A stretch of 53,004 nucleotides of DNA, taken from contig JARFPM010000008.1 of assembly GCA_030444405.1 (NCBI GenBank), positions 1-53,004 on the forward strand, in the 5' to 3' direction. A program made the position numbers and the translations under genes. The notes under the pieces are model-generated. The model was not told where the DNA came from and did no database searches. It saw only the letters and a list, made by a program, of their open reading frames with translations. Source of the DNA: Nitrospira sp. (GTDB lineage Bacteria; Nitrospirota; Nitrospiria; Nitrospirales; Nitrospiraceae). Shown here in pieces: positions 26,429 through 35,261 of this stretch (position 1 is its first letter; the number at the start of each line of letters is the position of its first letter).

Positions 26429-28405
26429 GTGTCCGACTTGACTGATCTCCTCATCAAATTGATTCCTGTTTTTCCGTTGCTCGCGGTCCTTGTGAACGGA
26501 CTGCTCGGATCCCGCTACTCTCATGACTTGGCCCATCGATTGGCTTGGGGGGCGGTCGGTCTATCGTTTCTCTGCACGGTCGGCGTATTTGCCGATGTCA
26601 TGCGTACGGGAGTTTCCCATGAAGTGATTGTCTATGAGTGGATCTTCGGGGGTGATCTCGCGATCAATTTAGCCTACCTGGTGGATCCCTTGACCTGTGC
26701 CTGGCTGCTGGTCGTCACAGGTGTGGGGTTCCTCATTCACGTCTATTCCGTCGGCTATATGCACGGAGAAGTCGGATTCACGCGCTTCTTCACCTACATG
26801 AATCTATTCATGGTCTCCATGCTGCTTCTTGTCATGGGGAACAACTATGTCGTGCTTTTTATCGGTTGGGAGGGCGTCGGGCTCTGTTCGTATCTCTTGA
26901 TCGGTTATTACTATGACAAAGTCTCTGCGGCCAAAGCAGCATCCAAGGCGTTCGTCGTCAACCGGATCGGCGACGCGGGATTTCTTGTGGCCATATTTCT
27001 TGTCTTTATCAACTTTAAGACTCTGGACTATACAAAGGTCTTTTCCCAGGTCGGGCAACTGTCTCCGGACATGGCCACCGCCATCGCTCTCTGTCTCCTC
27101 GTTGGTGCGATCGGAAAGTCCGCGCAACTTCCCCTCCACACATGGCTGCCCGATGCAATGGAAGGTCCGACGCCAGTGAGCGCCTTGATCCATGCGGCGA
27201 CGATGGTGACGGCCGGTGTCTACATGATCGTCCGTAATCACGCCATCTTCGATCTCTCACCCTTCGCGATGTCGATGGTGGCGTTCGTCGGAGGAGGCAC
27301 CGCCTTATTTGCGGCGACCATCGGACTCGTCCAGACCGATATCAAGCGCGTCTTGGCCTATTCGACCGTGAGCCAGCTCGGATACATGTTCCTAGGCTGC
27401 GGGATCGGTGCCTATACGGCGTCCGTTTTTCATGTCATGACCCATGCGTTCTTCAAGGCGTTGCTGTTCTTGTCGGCAGGGTCGGTGATCCATGCATTAT
27501 CGGGGGAACAGGATATCCGGAAGATGGGCGGACTGAGCAACCGAATTCCATGGACCCATCGTCTGTTTCTGATCGGCACCATTGCGATCGCCGGGCTTCC
27601 ACCCTTAGCGGGATTCTGGAGCAAAGACGAAATTATGGCCCATGCCTTCACCCATCATCACTATCTCCTGTATAGCATGGCGGCCGTCGGGGCACTAATG
27701 ACATCTTTTTATATGTTCCGTCTGACCTATCTGACGTTCTATGGTGCTTCTCGGATGGATGCTCATACGGCCGAGCATGTGCACGAATCTCCGATGGTCA
27801 TGGTCGCTCCATTGCTGGTCCTTGCTTTTCTCTCGATCGTGGGTGGATTGATTTTGGGGTTTCCCCCGGAGCATGGCTGGCTGCATGGATTTTTGGGACC
27901 GGTCGTCGGGGTTGGGGCTGAGCATGAGGCCGGTGCCGGCATGGTACTTCTGTTAATGAGCATCGCGATCGTCATTGCCTTGCTCGGATGGGGACTCGCA
28001 CATTTCCTGTATGCCGTGAGTCCGGTGACCTCGGAAGGATGGGCGGAGAGATTTTCCGGGGCATATCGGATCTTATTGAACAAGTACTATGTGGATGAAC
28101 TGTACGACCTTATTTTTGTCGAGCCGCTCAAACGTCTGGGTGCAATGCTTGACTGGTTCGATCGTACGGTCATAGACGGTATCGTGCGCGGCGTGGGACG
28201 GCTTACCGATTGGGGTGCCTCTGGCTCTACATGGATCGAGAAGTACATCGTCTATGCCGGGCTCAACGTGATCGGCTATGGAAATCATCTCGCGGCTCGC
28301 GAAGGGCGAAAGATACAGAGTGGAATGGTCCATCATTATGCCGCCATCATCGTTGCGGGGCTTTTCCTTTTGGTTCTTGTCGTTCAATTGTTTGCTCAGA
28401 GGTAG
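26429..28405 (+). CDS. nuoL: NADH-quinone oxidoreductase subunit L
   Basis: The distal antiporter-like proton pump of complex I, 658 residues. Key charges are all kept: Glu148 in FIGWEGVGLCSY (TM5), Lys230 in GAIGKSAQLPLHTW (TM7) and Lys399 in GFWSKDEIM (TM12). The C-terminal part (from ~545, NKYYVDELYDLIF) forms the long lateral helix and the last membrane helix. With an extra NuoM in the arm this lateral helix would have to reach further than in canonical complex I; its length cannot be measured by eye. The start is GTG at 26429 with a weak ribosome site. Confidence 0.94.
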   Translation: MSDLTDLLIKLIPVFPLLAVLVNGLLGSRYSHDLAHRLAWGAVGLSFLCTVGVFADVMRTGVSHEVIVYEWIFGGDLAINLAYLVDPLTCAWLLVVTGVGFLIHVYSVGYMHGEVGFTRFFTYMNLFMVSMLLLVMGNNYVVLFIGWEGVGLCSYLLIGYYYDKVSAAKAASKAFVVNRIGDAGFLVAIFLVFINFKTLDYTKVFSQVGQLSPDMATAIALCLLVGAIGKSAQLPLHTWLPDAMEGPTPVSALIHAATMVTAGVYMIVRNHAIFDLSPFAMSMVAFVGGGTALFAATIGLVQTDIKRVLAYSTVSQLGYMFLGCGIGAYTASVFHVMTHAFFKALLFLSAGSVIHALSGEQDIRKMGGLSNRIPWTHRLFLIGTIAIAGLPPLAGFWSKDEIMAHAFTHHHYLLYSMAAVGALMTSFYMFRLTYLTFYGASRMDAHTAEHVHESPMVMVAPLLVLAFLSIVGGLILGFPPEHGWLHGFLGPVVGVGAEHEAGAGMVLLLMSIAIVIALLGWGLAHFLYAVSPVTSEGWAERFSGAYRILLNKYYVDELYDLIFVEPLKRLGAMLDWFDRTVIDGIVRGVGRLTDWGASGSTWIEKYIVYAGLNVIGYGNHLAAREGRKIQSGMVHHYAAIIVAGLFLLVLVVQLFAQR

Positions 28406-28430
28406 GTCTTAACCCGATCAGATTACTTTC

Positions 28431-29990
28431 ATGCTCGAAGAACTCACAGCCGGATTTCCGATTCTGTCCTGTATTCTATTCCTCCCCGTTGTCGGGGCGG
28501 CTGTGCTCTGGCTGTTCGACGAAGAAGATATGGTCAGGACCTCAGCACTCACTATTGCGCTGGTGGAGTTTGCGCTCTCTGTATTTGTCCTGCTGCGTTT
28601 CGTACCGGAATCGGCCGCCATGCAGTTTACAGAGCGTGTCCGATGGATTCCGGCGTTAGGCATCAGCTATCACCTGGCAGTCGATGGAATCAGTGTATTG
28701 TTCGTTGGGCTCACGGCCTTTCTGACGGTCTTGGTGGTGGTGTACTCGTGGGATACGATCCGACATCAAGTCAAACTGTACATGATGTGCCTGTTAGCGC
28801 TCGAGACGACGACGATGGGCGTCTTCGTGTCGCTGGATTTGATTCTGTTCTTCGTGTTCTGGGAACTCATGCTTATTCCCAGCTACTTCTTGATCAAACT
28901 GTGGGGAGGAGGAGCCGAGCGTCACTATGCCGCGTTGAAGTTCGTCCTGTATACGCTCTTGGGCAGTGTATTCATGCTGGTAGGCATCGCGTTGCTGAAC
29001 ATCAATTATCATCAGTGGGCGTTGCTGCACCACACGGATCAGACCTATTCGTTTGATCTGCTCGATCTCCTGACGGTGCCAATACCCGTCTCTCAGCAAC
29101 TCCTCATCTTTTGGCTGATGTTCTTAGGATTTGCGTTCAAAGCGCCAGTGTTTCCCTTTCACACATGGCTGCCAGATGCGCTGTTGGAGGGTCCGATCGG
29201 GATGGCTGTGGTCTTGGCGGGTTTGAAACTGGGCACGTTTGGTTTCATGCGCTTCAGCATTCCCTTGCTCCCGGATGCGTCGAAAAGCGAGACGGTCGTT
29301 ATGGTCGTGGTCGTGCTCGGACTCTGCGCGATTCTGTATGGAGCTTGGATGGCCTTGGTCCAAGCCGATTTTCGACGCCTGCTAGCCTACAGCAGCGTCA
29401 GTCATCTTGGCTTTGTCGTCGTGGGATTGTTTGCCTTGAACTACCAAGGTCTGCAAGGGAGCTTGCTCACGATGATCAATCTAGGATTCAGCACGGCGGG
29501 GCTCTTTTTTATCGCCGGGTTTCTCTACTCTCGGCAGCAGACGACCCAGTTATCGGCGTTCGGCGGAATGGCGAAACAAGTGCCTTTGCTGGCGACCTTC
29601 TTTCTCATTATCGGGCTGGCGTCGATCGGACTTCCCGGCACCAATGGTTTTGTCGGCGAGTTTCTCATTCTTTTGGGGGCGTTCAAAGCCAAATGGTGGT
29701 TCGGGGCCATTGCCGTTCTGGGGGTGATTTTCGGCGCCGCGTATTTTCTGTGGTACTACGAACGTTCGATGTTAGGGCCGTTGGGTGCTGCGGTGAAGGG
29801 GACGATGAGCGACCTGCAACCGCGCGAGAAGATCATTGCGGTGTCGCTGTCTGTCATGATTCTTTGGATCGGGCTCTATCCGTCACCGTTCTTGCGAATC
29901 ATGAATGGATCGGTCCAAGCACTTGTTGATCGAGTCCAACAGGAGACGAAAATGTCACTGGAAGGCAACCACTTCGAAAGAGGGTATTAG
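28431..29990 (+). CDS. nuoM: NADH-quinone oxidoreductase subunit M, copy 1 (canonical)
   Basis: A 519-residue antiporter-like subunit with normal charge pattern: Glu145 in VFWELMLIPSYF (TM5), Lys237 in GFAFKAPVFPFHTWLPDA (TM7), Lys266 in AGLKLGTFGF (TM8) and a TM12 Glu in NGFVGEFLILLG. The motif HTWLPDA is intact. It lies 25 bases after nuoL and 8 bases before a second nuoM. It is the copy most similar to standard NuoM. Confidence 0.94.
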   Translation: MLEELTAGFPILSCILFLPVVGAAVLWLFDEEDMVRTSALTIALVEFALSVFVLLRFVPESAAMQFTERVRWIPALGISYHLAVDGISVLFVGLTAFLTVLVVVYSWDTIRHQVKLYMMCLLALETTTMGVFVSLDLILFFVFWELMLIPSYFLIKLWGGGAERHYAALKFVLYTLLGSVFMLVGIALLNINYHQWALLHHTDQTYSFDLLDLLTVPIPVSQQLLIFWLMFLGFAFKAPVFPFHTWLPDALLEGPIGMAVVLAGLKLGTFGFMRFSIPLLPDASKSETVVMVVVVLGLCAILYGAWMALVQADFRRLLAYSSVSHLGFVVVGLFALNYQGLQGSLLTMINLGFSTAGLFFIAGFLYSRQQTTQLSAFGGMAKQVPLLATFFLIIGLASIGLPGTNGFVGEFLILLGAFKAKWWFGAIAVLGVIFGAAYFLWYYERSMLGPLGAAVKGTMSDLQPREKIIAVSLSVMILWIGLYPSPFLRIMNGSVQALVDRVQQETKMSLEGNHFERGY

Positions 29991-29998
29991 GTCGCGCA

Positions 29999-31708
29999 AT
30001 GGGAGAGTACACACTGCTCTATATCCTTTTTGCGCCGTTCGCGGGGGCCCTGGCGTTGATTTTTATTTCCAATCGCCAGCCTCTGCTCGTTCGAAGTGTC
30101 GCAGCGACTGCGGCGTTTGTGTCGCTGCTTGCGTCGCTCTATCTCTTTTATGCGTATGATCCGGTGAAAGGCGGGTTCCAGTTCGTCCAGAAATATGAAT
30201 GGTCGACACAGCTCGGTATTTCATTGCATCTTGGTGTGGATGGGATCGGGACGCCTCTCGTGCTCGCCTCATCGATTTTGCTATTTGCCGGCATCTTCGT
30301 GTCGTGGCATATCAAGGACCGCACGAAAGAGTTTTACATCTGGCTACTGATTTTGGCTGCGGCCACAATCGGCGTGTTCATGTCCCTCGACCTGTTCTTC
30401 CTCTATTTCTTCTATGAGATGTCTGTCATCCCGATGTACTTATTGTTGGGGATGTGGGGCAGCCACACCAAGAAGTATCTGGAGATGACCGATCCCGAAG
30501 GTCTGAAGCTGCGGGACTCAGTCGGATTTATCCTCAACTTTGGATCGAACAGCAAAGAATATGCGGCGATGAAACTTGTGCTCTTCCTGTCGGCGTTTGC
30601 CGTTGTCGCGCTGATGGGCATCTTACTCATCTATAAATACTCCGGCCTGAACACCTTCGATATTCTGGTGCTCCGTGAGCAGTCCAATCTCATGAATATC
30701 CCGGTGCTCGGTACGACGTTGGACAAGATCATCTGGGTGTTGGTGTTCTTCGGCTTTGCATCGATCGCCCCACTGTGGCCGTTGCACTCGTGGTCTCCGG
30801 TCGGCCATGCGGCTGCGCCCGCCGCAACCAGTATGCTTCATGCGGGCGTCTTGATGAAGCTCGGACATTTTTCCATTATTCGGGTGGCCTTCGAAATTCT
30901 CCCTGAAACGACCAGAGAACTGATGCCGATCGCCGCTGTTCTGTGCATGTTCAGCATTATTTACGGCGGCTTCGTTGCGTTTTACGCCAAAGACACCAAA
31001 TACGTGATCGGCTATTCCAGTTCCAGTCACATGGGCTATGTATTCTTAGGCATGGCGGCTTTGAATTACATCAGCTTGAGTGGCGCTGTGATCTACATGT
31101 TCGCCCATGCCATGGCGACCGGCATGCTCTTCGCGATGGCAGGGTGGGTCTATGATCAGACCCATACGCGTGACATCCCCTCGTTGGGCGGTCTTTCTAA
31201 CAAGATGCCGTTTATCTCGGTGTGTTTTGTCGTAGGTTGTATGGCTTCAATTGGGATGCCCGGCACCGTAAATTTTATTGCAGAAATCATGATCATTGTC
31301 GGAAGTTGGGACAAGTACCCTCTCCAAGTAATCGTTGCCATGTTAGGAATTGTTCTGACCTTAGCCTACCTGTTCAAAATGATGCGGGGCCTTTTCTACG
31401 GTCCGATGAACCAAAAGTACAGTCATGCGCATGATGCGATTTCTACGGTCGACCGCCTGCCTCTGTTAATCATGATCGCTATCAGTATCGGCTTCGGGAT
31501 TTTCCCGATGCATTTGTATGATGTCGTTCGCTCGGGAGTGGATCCTTTGGTCGCAAGGATTACACGCGTGGTTCCAGTCGCCCAAACTGGAGATGGGCTA
31601 GGTGGGGGAAGCGCTGAAATGAGCCCTGAACCAACTGGTGTCGCTTCGGTTGCTGCGAATAAAGTTTTACGTCCTTCGTCTGAGGTTTCAGGGAGGGGGC
31701 GCGAATGA
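29999..31708 (+). CDS. nuoM: NADH-quinone oxidoreductase subunit M, copy 2 (divergent)
   Basis: A 569-residue second NuoM. Glu140 (TM5, FFYEMSVIPMY), Lys287 (TM8, LMKLGHFS) and Glu429 (TM12, NFIAEIMIIVG) are kept. The TM7 lysine is replaced by Ile256 (FGFASIAPLWPLHSW, codon ATC at 30764-30766), and WLPDA reads WSPVG. About 27 residues are inserted between TM5 and TM6 (residues ~156-184, KKYLEMTDPEG...). The C-terminus has an extra Ser/Gly/Pro-rich tail. It overlaps nuoN by an ATGA junction. The copies are too different for a recent duplication, so this fits an established second M subunit. Confidence 0.93.
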   Translation: MGEYTLLYILFAPFAGALALIFISNRQPLLVRSVAATAAFVSLLASLYLFYAYDPVKGGFQFVQKYEWSTQLGISLHLGVDGIGTPLVLASSILLFAGIFVSWHIKDRTKEFYIWLLILAAATIGVFMSLDLFFLYFFYEMSVIPMYLLLGMWGSHTKKYLEMTDPEGLKLRDSVGFILNFGSNSKEYAAMKLVLFLSAFAVVALMGILLIYKYSGLNTFDILVLREQSNLMNIPVLGTTLDKIIWVLVFFGFASIAPLWPLHSWSPVGHAAAPAATSMLHAGVLMKLGHFSIIRVAFEILPETTRELMPIAAVLCMFSIIYGGFVAFYAKDTKYVIGYSSSSHMGYVFLGMAALNYISLSGAVIYMFAHAMATGMLFAMAGWVYDQTHTRDIPSLGGLSNKMPFISVCFVVGCMASIGMPGTVNFIAEIMIIVGSWDKYPLQVIVAMLGIVLTLAYLFKMMRGLFYGPMNQKYSHAHDAISTVDRLPLLIMIAISIGFGIFPMHLYDVVRSGVDPLVARITRVVPVAQTGDGLGGGSAEMSPEPTGVASVAANKVLRPSSEVSGRGRE

Positions 31709-33201
31709 CCTTCTCGCTGAACATGGCTTTCTCCGATCTTCTGCTCTTATTGCCGGAGATCTTTTTAACCTGCTGGCTCTGTGTGGTCCTCATCGTCGAT
31801 TTTGCCCTTCCTCGCTTACCCAAAGAGCGACTGGCCTATCTCAGTATCGCAGGCCTTGTGATCACACTCGGATGTTTGGGGTGGTTTGACCTGAATCATG
31901 TTTCCGGTACGCTTTTCGGCAACATGTTTGTGCTGGATCGGATGGCGATCTTTTTTAAAGTCTTGATTCTCAGTGCTACGATACTCGTCATCCTCGCATC
32001 AATCGAGTACGTTAATCGCTTCACTCTGTTCAGGGGGGAATATTATTGCCTCGTCGTCATGGCGGCACTGGGCATGATGTTCATGGCGTCCGCCAACGAT
32101 CTGCTCTCCGTCTTCGTCAGCCTGGAGTTCGCAACACTTGGGTTCTACGTTCTGGTGTCTTATCTGCGTGATGATGTGGCTTCGAACGAAGGAGGGCTCA
32201 AGTTTTTTATTCTGGGTGTCTTTGCCGCCGGTTTGCTCGCTTACGGGATTAGCCTCGTCTACGGTGAAACCGGCAAGCTCGTCTTTTCGGAAATGGCGTC
32301 CGCCCAGCCAACACCCGGCTTGATCATTGGGTTTCTGCTGATCTTTGCGGCCCTTGGATTTAAGATCGGCGCCGTTCCATTCCACTCATGGATTCCTGAT
32401 ACCTACCATGGAGCTCCGACTCCTGTAACGACCTTTCTGTCGATTGCTCCAAAGGGCGCAGCCTTTGCGATCTTGCTCCGCATTTTCCTGGTTGCCTTGG
32501 GAACGTTCAAGCCCCTATGGGTGTCTCTCTTAGTGGCTGTGTCTATCCTATCGATGACCTATGCCAATATCGTGGCAATTGCCCAACGCAACATAAAGCG
32601 GCTCCTGGCGTACTCCGGTATCGCCCAAGTAGGGAATGTGCTGATCGGCCTTGCGGCGGGCACCAAAATGGGAAGCGATGCCATTTTGTTTTATCTTCTC
32701 GCGTACTTGTTTGCGAATATCGGGGCGTTCGCCGTCGTGATTGCGGTCAGCCAGGCTATTGGAAGAGATGAAATCGAGGATTACCGAGGCCTAAGCAGAC
32801 GGTCGCCGTTTCTGGCGTTCGCGATGTTGCTGTTCCTCCTGTCTCTGGCCGGAGTGCCACCTCTCGCCGGATTTATCGGCAAACTCTACATTTTCGTAGC
32901 GGCTATCAAGGAAGGCCTCTACACATTGATCGCGGTCGGGCTGATCAACATCGTGATCTCGATGTACTATTACCTCATCGTCGTGAAACAGATGTACATC
33001 AATGAGCCGTTGGATCCCTCTCCTATCGCGATTTCTGGTCCGATGAAGGCCGTGATCTATGTCGGGTTAGCTGGAACGTTAGTGATCGGCATTTACCCGC
33101 AACCGTTCACAGACTGGGTGGTCTCCGCCACACTCATGTTTGCCAATTTTGTCGGTCCTTCGGTTACTGTCATTCCTCTGGGTCCTTCGCTAGGCGGCTA
33201 G
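31705..33201 (+). CDS. nuoN: NADH-quinone oxidoreductase subunit N
   Basis: A 498-residue antiporter-like subunit that joins the quinone-side module to NuoM. Glu141 in SVFVSLEFATLG (TM5), Lys220 in LGFKIGAVPFHSW (TM7), the TM8 Lys in SIAPKGAAFA and the TM12 Lys in GFIGKLYIF are present. The start overlaps the second nuoM in an ATGA. It is the last gene of the operon; a short hairpin follows at 33226. Confidence 0.95.
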   Translation: MTFSLNMAFSDLLLLLPEIFLTCWLCVVLIVDFALPRLPKERLAYLSIAGLVITLGCLGWFDLNHVSGTLFGNMFVLDRMAIFFKVLILSATILVILASIEYVNRFTLFRGEYYCLVVMAALGMMFMASANDLLSVFVSLEFATLGFYVLVSYLRDDVASNEGGLKFFILGVFAAGLLAYGISLVYGETGKLVFSEMASAQPTPGLIIGFLLIFAALGFKIGAVPFHSWIPDTYHGAPTPVTTFLSIAPKGAAFAILLRIFLVALGTFKPLWVSLLVAVSILSMTYANIVAIAQRNIKRLLAYSGIAQVGNVLIGLAAGTKMGSDAILFYLLAYLFANIGAFAVVIAVSQAIGRDEIEDYRGLSRRSPFLAFAMLLFLLSLAGVPPLAGFIGKLYIFVAAIKEGLYTLIAVGLINIVISMYYYLIVVKQMYINEPLDPSPIAISGPMKAVIYVGLAGTLVIGIYPQPFTDWVVSATLMFANFVGPSVTVIPLGPSLGG

Positions 33202-33225
33202 GTTCTGCTTCCGCCTCTCAAGAGT

Positions 33226-33243
33226 TCTGCTACAATTAGCAGA
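33226..33243 (+). terminator. hairpin after the nuo operon
   Basis: TCTGCTA and TAGCAGA form a 7-bp stem with a 4-base loop, 24 bases after the nuoN stop. No T-run follows, so it may be a 3'-end protecting hairpin instead of an intrinsic terminator. Confidence 0.35.
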
Positions 33244-33311
33244 GAGACACGATTTCACTGTATGGCTTCCGTACGATCACCGAAGTATTTTGATGCAAGT
33301 CATCCCGATCG

Positions 33312-34802
33312 ATGGACGCAGCCTCCAACCATCAATCACAGACTCCCTTCTTAGGGGCTGAGGGGCCTCAACCTTCATCCTCCGTTCCTGCGGGCTCATC
33401 CGGTTTCTACCCTGTTTCAGTCGGGTGGTTTCATGGCTTGACCATCGAGCAACGGGTCTTAGCCGGGTTCAGCCTAGTGTTCGTGGGGATTCTCATCGTG
33501 AGTGGGATATCCTATCACAATATGAACATCCTACTTACGAACAGAGGACTGGATGGACGCAGTCATGACACCATCCAACTCCTGAACAATATCGATGTGG
33601 CGATGAGTGAAGCAGAAGATACACACCGGCGTTATCTGGTGACTGGAGAGGCGTCGTATCTGGAAGCGTACCAGAAGTTCGCGAAGCAGAAATTGACATT
33701 CACTGCGTATCTCAATGACTTGATCCGTGAGTCACCGGAGCAGCAGCAACGAGCCGGACTCCTCGATCGGATGATGGACCGGCAACTGAACGCCGAATCA
33801 AAAGCCATTGCCCAGTTTCAAGAAGGAGGCTTCCGGGCCGTCAAGAAAATGGCCTTCGAAGGGGCCGGAAAGCGTGAGCTCGGCGTGATTCATCAAATCA
33901 TTACCGAAATGGATCTGTATGAGCGGCAGGCAGTAGGACGGCGTGTAGTAGAATCCGCCGCCGGGACAAGGAATACCATCGTACTGCTCGGCATCGGTGC
34001 GTTGCTGCAGCTGGTTTTGCTGGCAGGGGTGTATTACCTCATACGGCATGACATCACGGAACGGCGACGTGTTGCCGGAGAGCTACAACGTCGAGGAGAG
34101 CTCTTGGAGGCCGCAAACAAGGAGCTGGAAGCGTTTAGCTATTCCGTTTCCCACGACCTGCGAGCTCCGTTGCGACACATCGACGGCTATGCCGCACTCT
34201 TACGAAGAGCGGTCGAGCATTCTCTGAATGACAAGGCTACTCGGTATTTGCAGACAATCTCCGACTCTGCCAAGCAGATGGGCCAGCTGATCGACGACCT
34301 GTTGGTTTTCTCTCGTATGGGTCGGCAAGAAATGCTTCACACCGCCGTCAACCTGGATCAGGTGATCAAGAACATCCTTTCCGATCTCCGCTTGGACTTG
34401 CAAGGACGAGAAATATCATGGACAATCGCTGCACTGCCTGAAGTACAGGGCGATCCGGCCATGCTCCGACAGGTCTTTATGAACTTGATCGCAAATGCCG
34501 TGAAGTTTACGAGCACCAGGCCGATCGCCACGATTGAGATCGGTGTGGAACGCCCAAGCTCTACGGAAATCGTCCTTTTCGTCCGCGACAATGGTGTGGG
34601 ATTCGACATGCAGTACGCCCCCAAACTGTTTGGAGTGTTCCAGAGACTACACCGAGCCGACGAGTTTGAAGGAACTGGTATTGGCCTCGCCAACGTTCGT
34701 CGGATCGTTCATCGCCATGGGGGACGGACCTGGGCCGAAGGTGTGCCGGACAAAGGAGCGACGTTCTACGTACTGCTCCCAAGCAGGAGGCGTGATTCAT
34801 GA
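33312..34802 (+). CDS. CHASE3-domain membrane histidine kinase
   Basis: A 496-residue sensor kinase. The first ~40 residues are Ser/Pro-rich. TM1 (~48-68) and TM2 (~222-244) enclose a periplasmic four-helix CHASE3 domain with the phrase AEDTHRRYLVTGEASYL. A HisKA domain holds the phosphorylated His281 in FSYSVSHDLRAPLRH, and the HATPase domain has DNGVGFDM and GTGIGLA. This kinase type often pairs with Rcp1-like receivers; here the next gene is one and overlaps by ATGA. The start at 33312 has no strong ribosome site. Confidence 0.92.
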   Translation: MDAASNHQSQTPFLGAEGPQPSSSVPAGSSGFYPVSVGWFHGLTIEQRVLAGFSLVFVGILIVSGISYHNMNILLTNRGLDGRSHDTIQLLNNIDVAMSEAEDTHRRYLVTGEASYLEAYQKFAKQKLTFTAYLNDLIRESPEQQQRAGLLDRMMDRQLNAESKAIAQFQEGGFRAVKKMAFEGAGKRELGVIHQIITEMDLYERQAVGRRVVESAAGTRNTIVLLGIGALLQLVLLAGVYYLIRHDITERRRVAGELQRRGELLEAANKELEAFSYSVSHDLRAPLRHIDGYAALLRRAVEHSLNDKATRYLQTISDSAKQMGQLIDDLLVFSRMGRQEMLHTAVNLDQVIKNILSDLRLDLQGREISWTIAALPEVQGDPAMLRQVFMNLIANAVKFTSTRPIATIEIGVERPSSTEIVLFVRDNGVGFDMQYAPKLFGVFQRLHRADEFEGTGIGLANVRRIVHRHGGRTWAEGVPDKGATFYVLLPSRRRDS

Positions 34803-35254
34803 CTACGGCCAAACCGATCCTACTTGCCGAGGATAACCCCCGAGACGCCGAGCTGGCTTTGGCTGCCATGGAGGCAGAGCATATCTCCGAGAAAGTCGTT
34901 CTGTGCCATGACGGAGCTGAAGTGTTGGACTATTTGTATTGTCGGGGACAATTCAAGTCCCGGCTGAGAGGAAACCCTGCAGTAGTGTTTCTTGATCTGA
35001 AAATGCCCAAGGTGAACGGCCTCGAGGTTTTGCGTACCATCAAGGCGGACATCAATCTTCGTCCGATTCCCGTTGTGATGCTAACATCATCGCGAGAAGA
35101 ACGTGACCTGGCCGAGAGCTATGCCTTGGGGGCCAACGCCTACGTCGTCAAGCCTGTAGAGTTTCACAAGTTTTTGTCTGCGGTCAAGGAACTGGGGACG
35201 TTTTGGGGTGTCATCAATGAACCCCCTCCCGAAAGCTGCCGTTCTACCCACTGA
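34799..35254 (+). CDS. Rcp1-like single-domain response regulator
   Basis: A 151-residue receiver. The acidic residues in LLAEDNPRDAEL and the acceptor Asp in VVFLDLKMPKVNG are present, as are the Thr/Ser in MLTSSREE and the Lys in YVVKPVEF. The insert DYLYCRGQFKSR before the acceptor strand is typical of the Rcp1 group. It starts in the stop of the CHASE3 kinase gene (ATGA), so the pair is a cognate kinase-receiver module. There is no output domain. Confidence 0.93.
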   Translation: MTTAKPILLAEDNPRDAELALAAMEAEHISEKVVLCHDGAEVLDYLYCRGQFKSRLRGNPAVVFLDLKMPKVNGLEVLRTIKADINLRPIPVVMLTSSREERDLAESYALGANAYVVKPVEFHKFLSAVKELGTFWGVINEPPPESCRSTH

Positions 35255-35261
35255 CCTTGCC

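Noticed and set aside
28431-31708. Recent tandem duplication of nuoM
   Set aside because: The two proteins differ throughout, including a loop insertion and key residues, so this is an old, fixed second subunit.
33226-33243. Hairpin after nuoN as a firm intrinsic terminator
   Set aside because: No T-run follows the stem; kept only as a low-confidence hairpin.
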